Positions 60,986-64,000 of a stretch of DNA of 64,000 bases are shown here, one piece after another (the first letter of the stretch is position 1; every line of letters starts with the position of its first letter). A program made the position numbers and the translations under genes. Below the pieces are notes generated by a model, which was given only the letters and a program-made list of their open reading frames with translations, did not search any database and was not told where the DNA came from. Source of the DNA: Crocodylus rhombifer (Eukaryota > Chordata > Crocodylia > Crocodylidae); assembly GCA_038503035.1 (NCBI GenBank), contig JAVSML010025178.1:228149-292148 (forward strand), written 5' to 3'.

Positions 60986-63239
60986 CACAAGATGAATGAA
61001 CAAACTTGAGCACAGGGAAGATGCATTGCCATAAATAGGATCAGAATCATTGCCAAGATTCTTGTTCCTCATTACCTGGCATCTCTTTGCTGTTGGAGTG
61101 TATCAGATGTTTCTGAGTCAAGAAAGACATTCTGCTCTCAGCCTGGTTCTTTCCGATGAGGCTTGCATAATCACGGATCTGGAACATTAGAATCTGTTGG
61201 CACAGAAGTGATTGTAACATCACAATACATGTTCCTAGCCAATCCCAACACTTGAGAACAGTTTCAGTTTTCATGGCTTTGTCCTGTGATGTGCAGGAAA
61301 TTAAATAAAATCCTGAAGCTATTTTGGGCTTGGTGACATGTCAATGTGTAATGATGTGCTGTCAATCCATGACAACGTAAATATTGTGGCATGATGTCAC
61401 GATGTATTTATTTTGCATGGCTGAATTATATGCATAGATTATGATTCCACATTCTTACTAATGGAATGCCTCCGTACAAGTACAAATAGATGAGCTATAA
61501 AAACAGGACACAGGAGCTCTTAGAGGACACAAGGTTGGACATCATGGAACAGGATGGAAGAACAAATACAAAGCATATTTTTGAGAAGAGGAATACTTTA
61601 TGTTTATAGGGAAATGGTGGCTGTAGGGGGGGAGGAGGGACAATGCTATGTCCAGGCATAAATGACAACATGAACGAAAGTGTGAAGATGATTGAAGGAA
61701 TAATCAAAAGAGAAACTTTGCCAGGTGATTCACAAAAGGTAGCAAATGCATGCTGTGGTGCCTCACAGGTAATGAGGGAATAGGTACCAGCAACTGGAAG
61801 GGATAGACTGGAAGTTGCAAGAGTCTCCTGTATAAGGGATACGAGTGGCTCTCATGATCAACATACTCATTGCCAGGGTGAATCCTCTGGCAGGTGTTGT
61901 ATTCCTCCCTGAGGCTCTTGCAGACAAGAGGTAGCAGAGGAATCCTGCACTCCTAGAGGCACCATCTTTTGCACAACTGTTAAGCCACAGTCTCTGTTCA
62001 GTGGAAGGTGAAGAAGCTATGGTACCATATAAAGGAGAGAGAGGCTCTCAACAACATGTGTTCTGTCATCTCCAGTTGCATGTGAGCTAGTGGTCCATGC
62101 TGATGTGCTGCCCTCCAGGGTCCCTGGCAAAATGTAACTGGCATAACTTAAATAAGCTCTTGCAGCCGGAGCTTAGGCCTAGTCATTTCTGGCAGCAGTC
62201 TGTCGTATTCAGCGGAGTGACATCAGGTATTACCCTGATCTGTTATTTTCCTAGCTTGGTCCACTGCTGCAAAAGATATTGTGCAAGAGCCCAGCTATAA
62301 TTTTCTAACCCCTACATAGAGAATACTAGAACTAAAGGGCAGGGTGGAGAGCTGGGGCACTGCCTTCTGACATTCCACTCCCCGTGACATTGCTGGATCT
62401 TTAATCATTTGCCCAGTTCAGTGCTCATTTTAAAATCTCCTTTTTTCCTCTAACCATGACATGCAGCCCTGTTTACCCCATGTTCCTCTCCAGATAGAAC
62501 AAGGCACCAGAACTCAGTAAGGTTGAGTGCCAATTCTTTCCTGTTTCAAGCGTCTGCTCTCTCTTCTTCAACTGGACCACAGTCCAGCCCCATCCCATCC
62601 CATCCCATCCCTGGCAGGGCCTTCACTTCCCCTTTTCCCCAAGCTCAGTGTTATTTGGCATCAGCAGAGAAGCTTCCCTGATTTCTCATGGCCTTTCTCT
62701 CCCTTCTTCTCTCTGGCTCAGATGTACATTATAACATTATTATTTCTTACTGTATCTGCTTCTCACCTCAAATCTATGCTGCAGCCCCCTGAAATTCTTT
62801 TCTTTCTTCTTGCTTAGCCCAACAGAAATTCCCTGGTATCTTTCCATCTTAGCTTGGATACTGGTTTCATATAAAAAAATAACTACCCGAAGAACTCCCC
62901 ACCATGAACCTGACATCCTCCTGCTGTGGAAAGGAAAAGACATTTCTCTAGCCCACACCCTCTTCCATGCAGCATCTTAAATGCTCAGAGCTCCTAGAAG
63001 AAATGTTTTGCAAAGAACTTGCTGAAGACTGAGTTGGTCAGGCTACTTCTTGAGCTGGGAGGCTGTGGTTCCACATGTCCCAGCATGGAGTACCCCAGGC
63101 CCATGCCAAGAGAAACCTCAACAGCATTTAAGCAGCAGCAGGATGAGGCCCAGCAGCACCAGGTGACTCAGCAATGAATGACATCAGCACCATGGAAGAC
63201 AAATAGGCCGACATGGTAGAAGTGAGGAGCCCGTGTGTG
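60986..63239. other. Intergenic; nothing recognised except a CCCAT repeat
   Basis: Unique sequence, pyrimidine-rich around 62.5-62.8 kb. Confidence 0.5.
62588..62611. repeat. CCCAT pentamer microsatellite
   Basis: Four consecutive CCCAT units within a pyrimidine-rich stretch. Confidence 0.85.
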
Positions 63240-63540
63240 GTGATAACATTTTTTTAATCTTATTTTTTATTTTATTATTCTCTCTCTCGTGGTTTCTCCA
63301 GCTCCCAGAATGAACAGGGGTTTTTATTGCCAGGGTTAAAAAACACGAATTTGCATTACATCCTGGCTCCCGCTGTAATACTTCAGTCTTGTTTCTTTCT
63401 CGTCCCCTCTCCAGAACAACTGATGCTATCACAGCCTGATTTAATTTCAAAGACGGATTGTGATTTGGCAGTCGAGGGAAAAAAAAAAAGCCAAGCTAAT
63501 CAAAAGTCACCATCTGCTGCGTTGCCATGGGGATATTCCT
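63240..63540. promoter_or_regulatory. Enhancer-like unique block
   Basis: Non-repetitive sequence dense in binding-site words: AAATTTGCAT-like TTTGCATTACATCC, GCTAATCAAAAG, GATTGTGATTTGGC. Its texture is typical of conserved vertebrate non-coding elements, and it leads into the candidate promoter. Conservation was not tested. Confidence 0.3.
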
Positions 63541-63620
63541 CCCCAATAAATGTGCTCTTTGCCAAAATCACAGATAACAGCACTATAAAGGGTGGGAGGT
63601 GGGGGGAAAATCAAAGAAAG
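63541..63620 (+). promoter_or_regulatory. Candidate core promoter (CCAAT, GATA, TATA boxes)
   Basis: CCAAT at 63543-63547, AGATAA at 63572-63577 and TATAAA at 63584-63589 are in canonical order. Initiation would be expected near 63612-63620. Just upstream are GTTGCCATGG (63521-63530), like an RFX half-site, and the E-box CATCTG (63511-63516). A purine-rich leader follows. An ATG at 63964 opens a frame that is still open at the window edge (12 codons). No product can be assigned. Confidence 0.35.
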
Positions 63621-63639
63621 AAGTTCCAACGCTAGGGGG

Positions 63640-63840
63640 GGAACGAAAGAGAGAGACGAGGGAGAAAGAAGAGACAGAGAAGAAGTGGGAGAGAAAGAGA
63701 CAAGGGACCACTGAGGAGGAAGTGAAAAATGATAAACGGACAAACTACTGAGAAGGAAGAAGTAGCAAGAGGGACAGGCAGGCAGCCGGCTGATGGAGGG
63801 AGACAGACAGAAAGACAACTGGGGAGGAGAAAAGAAGAGA
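63640..63840. repeat. Polypurine (GA-rich) tract near the right edge
   Basis: Long runs of GAAAGAGAGAGACGAGGGAG type with few pyrimidines. If the promoter at 63.54-63.6 kb is real, this would be its 5' untranslated region. Confidence 0.8.
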
Positions 63841-64000
63841 GACCTCTAAGCGCTTTGCTGCGTAAGACACAAAATCAAAACAAGCAGAGATAAGATAATT
63901 GCCCTCAAAGACTGGGTTCTGGTGATTAGGAGAAAACTGAAGCTTCAGTGAAAATTCCCAGAGATGATGGTTTCAGCTGAAGAAGGCATCTCAGCACTGT

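Noticed and set aside
1..64000. tRNA, rRNA, CRISPR arrays, operons
   Set aside because: No cloverleaf with box A/B pairs, ribosomal sequence, or regularly spaced identical repeats were seen; the DNA is vertebrate-like.

Overview
The window looks like nuclear DNA from a sauropsid, most probably a crocodilian, with turtle as the main alternative. Long stretches are gene-free and AT-rich. The dominant retrotransposons are CR1 LINEs whose 3' ends carry tandem CTATGAAA-type units, and there are old MIR-type SINEs and many short inverted-repeat DNA transposons (hAT-like and Tigger-like). There is no bacterial, phage or organellar gene content. The lineage is inferred from repeat style and not from a database search.

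One intact protein-coding gene is visible: a single-exon DNAJB8-like co-chaperone of 231 residues on the plus strand at 51.2-51.9 kb. It has a CCAAT/CRE-like upstream region and poly(A) signals after the stop. In mammals DNAJB8 lies next to GATA2 and EEFSEC. No exons of those genes were recognised here, so the window may be a regulatory gene desert around that neighbourhood.

Layout. 0-3.2 kb: possible old LINE remnant, then a CR1 copy that keeps endonuclease and 3' parts but lost most of its reverse transcriptase. 3.2-12.7 kb: mostly unique DNA with MIR remnants, a perfect 11-bp-arm palindrome and a 10-N gap. 12.7-21.3 kb: a large inverted-repeat element full of ACTGCACAGTA motifs, a short CR1 tail, a purine tract, an exon-like segment with good splice sites at 18.1-18.4 kb, and two more inverted-repeat elements. 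21.7-38.4 kb: unique DNA with several stretches that look like conserved enhancers, a hAT-type element, MIRs, a decaying minisatellite and an exon-like 141-bp open segment at 37.5 kb. 41-50.6 kb: MIR, a 592-bp Tigger-like deletion derivative, an enhancer-like block, a degenerate Jockey-group non-LTR copy, and an old CR1 interrupted by a DNA transposon. 50.9-52.1 kb: DNAJB8 with its promoter and 3' region. 52.4-61 kb: CR1 tail, a hAT element with a perfect 8-bp target duplication, a MIR split by an insertion, and a second Jockey-group copy in the opposite orientation. 63.2-64 kb: an enhancer-like block leading into a possible CCAAT/TATA core promoter facing off the right edge.

Enhancer-like and exon-like calls rest on motif texture and splice signals only. 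Transposon calls rest on protein motifs, terminal inverted repeats and target duplications that can be read directly.
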